From Tamarix chinensis (lineage: Eukaryota; Streptophyta; Magnoliopsida; Caryophyllales; Tamaricaceae): DNA of 64,000 bases. The notes beneath the pieces were generated by a model. It was given only the letters and a program-made list of their open reading frames with translations. It had not been told where the DNA came from and ran no database searches. Positions 62,870 to 64,000 of this stretch are shown piece by piece. Where the stretch lies: assembly GCA_030549775.1 (NCBI GenBank), contig CM060173.1, positions 27,036,032-27,100,031 of the forward strand. Reading direction: 5' to 3'. Each line of letters starts with the position of its first letter. Position 1 is the first letter of the stretch. The position numbers were made by a program, and so were the translations under genes.

Positions 62870-63560
62870 TAGGTAGCCCTATCATCATTCATTCCTCTAC
62901 CTCTTGCACTTCTCCTTCCACGTCCACTTTCAATGGGGTCCTCCAACTATTCATAATCAAAATTACCTTTGTCGACTTATTTAAGGACCATGATGTCCAT
63001 AGTTGTTATTTCCTCTATAGTTTGATGATATGATTGAACATCAACGTTGATCTGTAATGAAAATTTATATTTTACTATAACAGATTTCATGGTGTGTGCT
63101 TTTACAATAATAGAATAATAAATTGTCGTTAGATGTTATTATTACAATATTTAAATAGAACAAATCAAGTGTAAATGTATAGAAATACATACCATTTTTT
63201 GCCACAACCTTGAGCAAGGATTATATTTTGACCATTTAGGTACAATAACACCTAGTAATCATGGATGAATAATCTTCCAATTCATGATACTATGATACCA
63301 AATCACGTACTTTTCCTCATACTCCTTTGATGCAAGTAACTCAACAATAACCTCAATGTGGATATCCATGCCTCAATTTATCTAATCAACAATATATTAC
63401 TCATGCACATCGCCTCAATTGGCATTGGCTTGCCCCTTTCCATCCATTTTATACAATTTGGGGTCCATGTATGTTGTGGGAGAAATATATTGAATCATTC
63501 CAAAGTATTTCAATACTCTTTGGACAATAATATTTCACATAACATTTACAAATTAATGGA
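62870..63560 (-). pseudogene. Plant mobile domain (PMD) gene relic, C-terminal part with intron
   Basis: On the minus strand the first exon (about 63560-63193) gives fragments PNCIKWMERGKPMPIEAMC-like and then VIVELLASKEYEEKYVIWYH followed by SIMNWKIIHP and WSKYNPCSRLWQKM. The 'WYxSIxxxxIxxP' layout fits the C-terminal part of MAIN/'serine/threonine-phosphatase 7 long form'-like PMD proteins, found in host genes and in MULE transposons. A 141-bp intron (63192-63052) has GT at 63192-63191 and AG at 63053-63052. The second exon (63051 to about 62870) has a C-terminal tail with SGRGRRSARGRGMNDDRAT. Two in-frame stops in exon 2, one in exon 1 and a frameshift make it a pseudogene. N-terminal part not recognised. 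Confidence 0.55.
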
Positions 63561-64000
63561 ATATGACTAGTCTACAAATGCATGTGTTCCAAGCAAGAAT
63601 GATGAAGATTGTACATTAGGTTCACATATGACATCCACATTACTTATATTTACATCATATATATGTGAATCTAAAGTTCATATATAGTAGATATAAAATG
63701 ACCAAGATAGATAAGCTTTTAGATTAAATAATAAAACATGAATGATATATAATAAATTTGAAAATCTTGTGCAATCAATAATATTTCTCACAAATCTCAA
63801 TTAGTTGAATGAACAAATCTCTATAAAAGATCAATGATTTGCATGGATTATGTGAAAAACTTTGTGCTCCCCACCATTTGTAATAATGTTCGAAGGTGAC
63901 AATATGAAAATTAGTAGTCTAAAAAAAATCCATGTCATGGATCAAACCATGTGTTGGTGGCCTTTGTGCTTTTAAATCATTTGTTATTTCTTTGTTATTC
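63561..64000. other. AT-rich DNA upstream of the PMD relic
   Basis: May contain eroded upstream exons of the PMD gene (a short aromatic-rich minus-strand frame near 63830-63900), but nothing I can assign. The window ends here. Confidence 0.3.

Noticed and set aside
63358..63570. 70-codon plus-strand open frame
   Set aside because: Opposite strand carries PMD motifs and splice sites; the plus frame is a shadow.

Overview
This is a piece of a large, AT-rich plant nuclear genome, probably from an angiosperm with a retrotransposon-swollen genome; a monocot is possible but not proven. I find no intact host gene, no true tRNA or rRNA gene and nothing bacterial or organellar. Nearly all of it is layered transposable-element debris, which I read from paired LTR ends (TGTAAYACCCC ... 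GGGGTGTTACA or relatives), target-site duplications (TSDs), tRNA primer-binding sites and broken polyprotein reading frames.

Layout. 1-10.4 kb: parts of very long LTRs (LTR-0, LTR-C), with solo LTR-A (6917-9561, TSD GTGAG) nested in LTR-C. 10.6-17 kb: LTR-C2 split by a 5.1-kb chromodomain Ty3/gypsy element on the minus strand (11020-16162, Reina-like). 17-26 kb: two Cassandra-type elements, whose LTRs carry 5S-rRNA-derived sequence, beside a decayed gene resembling plant transposon proteins. The second Cassandra (18845-26033, TSD CTAAG) sits in that gene relic and itself holds a MULE-like insertion packed with a 240-290-bp tandem array (9-bp TSD) and solo LTR-E (TSD ACCAA). 26-29.9 kb: a copia-like LTR start, a MITE-like repeat and LTR scraps. 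29.9-38 kb: solo LTR-B (TSD GTATT), interrupted by a composite in which a minus-strand Cassandra internal region and 3' LTR are joined to a giant LTR with 362-bp inverted arms.

38-42.3 kb: a decayed Athila-type Ty3/gypsy element (minus strand) with gag, RT and RNase H remnants. 42.3-50.4 kb: LTR-F (TSD GTGCA/GTGCC) holding LTR-G and a copia-like LTR. 50.5-53.7 kb: LTR-H (minus strand). 53.9-58.0 kb: the best preserved giant solo LTR, LTR-D (TSD CCTAC/CCTAT). 58-64 kb: very AT-rich DNA with an 826-bp direct duplication, a split 21-24-bp minisatellite and a decayed intron-containing plant-mobile-domain (PMD) gene.

The giant LTRs share one plan: a TGTAAYACC start, a TATA box and GC/pyrimidine-rich block roughly 0.7-1.2 kb in, an internal minisatellite about 0.7-1 kb before the end, and an end of the type AGTAGTAAA...GGGGTGTTACA. 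None retains the internal coding domain of its own family. Their ends and lengths resemble Del/Tekay chromoviruses, but that assignment is inference. Percent identities and subfamily names need alignment; boundaries are by eye.
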